NCBI GenBank assembly: GCA_902788365.1
Contig: CADAJN010000009.1
Span: forward strand, 25,521 to 86,173
Origin: an uncultured Pseudomonadota bacterium
Lineage (GTDB): Bacteria; Pseudomonadota; Alphaproteobacteria; RF32; CAG-239
Direction: 5' to 3'
Length of the DNA stretch: 60,653 bases
Under the pieces are notes generated by a model. The model saw only the letters and a list, made by a program, of their open reading frames with translations, did no database searches and was not told where the DNA came from. A program made the position numbers and the translations under genes. Below are positions 60,528-60,653 of the stretch, in pieces; the first letter of the stretch is position 1; each line of letters opens with the position of its first letter.

Positions 60528-60653
60528 AAAACAACCTCTAAATGTTGTTTTTTAACGACGGGCGAAGGCTACTTAATGAGCAAAAGCGGTAGCTTTGGCA
60601 AATTTAGTAGACGAGTGACCGAAGCGCAGTTGTTGAGCGATATTATCGCGAAA
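60528..60653 (+). repeat. Family 3 two-part repeat element, copy 3 (cut by window end)
   Basis: AAAAACAACCTC...GTTGTTTTT hairpin followed by the GACGGGCGAAGGCTACTTAA and AAATTTAGTAGACGAGTGAC tail. Nearly identical to 4830-4970. Confidence 0.75.

Overview
The window looks like a piece of the chromosome of an uncultured, host-associated alphaproteobacterium. Reasons: a CarD regulator, an ELM1/DUF1022 family protein, a pyrH-frr-uppS-cdsA-rseP-bamA-lpxD-fabZ cluster, an S10/spc ribosomal cluster, a moderately AT-rich composition, and an RquA-like protein that suggests anaerobic rhodoquinone-based respiration. This placement is inferred from gene families and not from a marker-gene tree. Most genes are housekeeping; the unusual content is in the intergenic DNA and in a few lineage-specific protein families.

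Layout. 0-5 kb: cmk (minus), then a LuxR-type response regulator with an RquA-like methyltransferase, then a detached alpha operon (rpsM-rpsK-rpoA) with its own sigma70 promoter. 5-9.8 kb: a small membrane-protein gene, an ELM1-like protein, a secreted protein, a lipoprotein, a DnaJ-class co-chaperone, a DUF1349 protein and CarD. 9.8-12.2 kb: repeat-rich, with one atypical secreted-protein gene. 12.2-16.8 kb: infA, topA, dprA, plsY (minus). 17-20.9 kb: three tandem paralogous proteins of unknown function, two of them behind a shared structured leader. 21-29.2 kb: the envelope and lipid cluster. 29.4-33.9 kb: two large lineage-specific proteins, two tRNA-Val genes, a 40-aa membrane peptide and a lipoprotein. 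33.9-35.2 kb: an XRE regulator and trmB. 36-45.4 kb: rpsJ to rplO in conserved order. 45.6-48.5 kb: a YD-like repeat protein, recX and hslO. 48.8-54.2 kb: a six-gene operon from serS to a small lipoprotein, with an M49-like metallopeptidase. 54.3-60.5 kb: trpS, fabD-fabG and ftsK.

The most striking non-coding content is a set of dispersed hairpin families. Family 1 is a ~100-bp nested hairpin, usually placed directly after stop codons (rpoA, fabZ, trmB, rpmD, rplO, hslO, trpS, ftsK); its stems vary between copies but remain self-complementary. Family 2 is a REP-like element with near-constant ends (GAT...ATGAC) and interchangeable complementary arms, clustered in nearly every long intergenic gap. 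Family 3 is a rarer two-part element (an AAAAACAAC/GTTGTTTTT hairpin plus a conserved tail) with three copies. In all three families structure is kept while sequence changes. A separate 47-48-bp element precedes two of the three tandem paralogs; it has a covarying closing stem and a possible long-range pairing near the ribosome binding site, which is a riboswitch-like layout I do not recognise.

Genes expected from common gene orders but absent at their usual places: secY and adk after rplO, rplQ after rpoA, dxr between cdsA and rseP, and lpxA after fabZ. At most of these breakpoints (after rplO, rpoA and fabZ) a family 1 element now follows the upstream gene.
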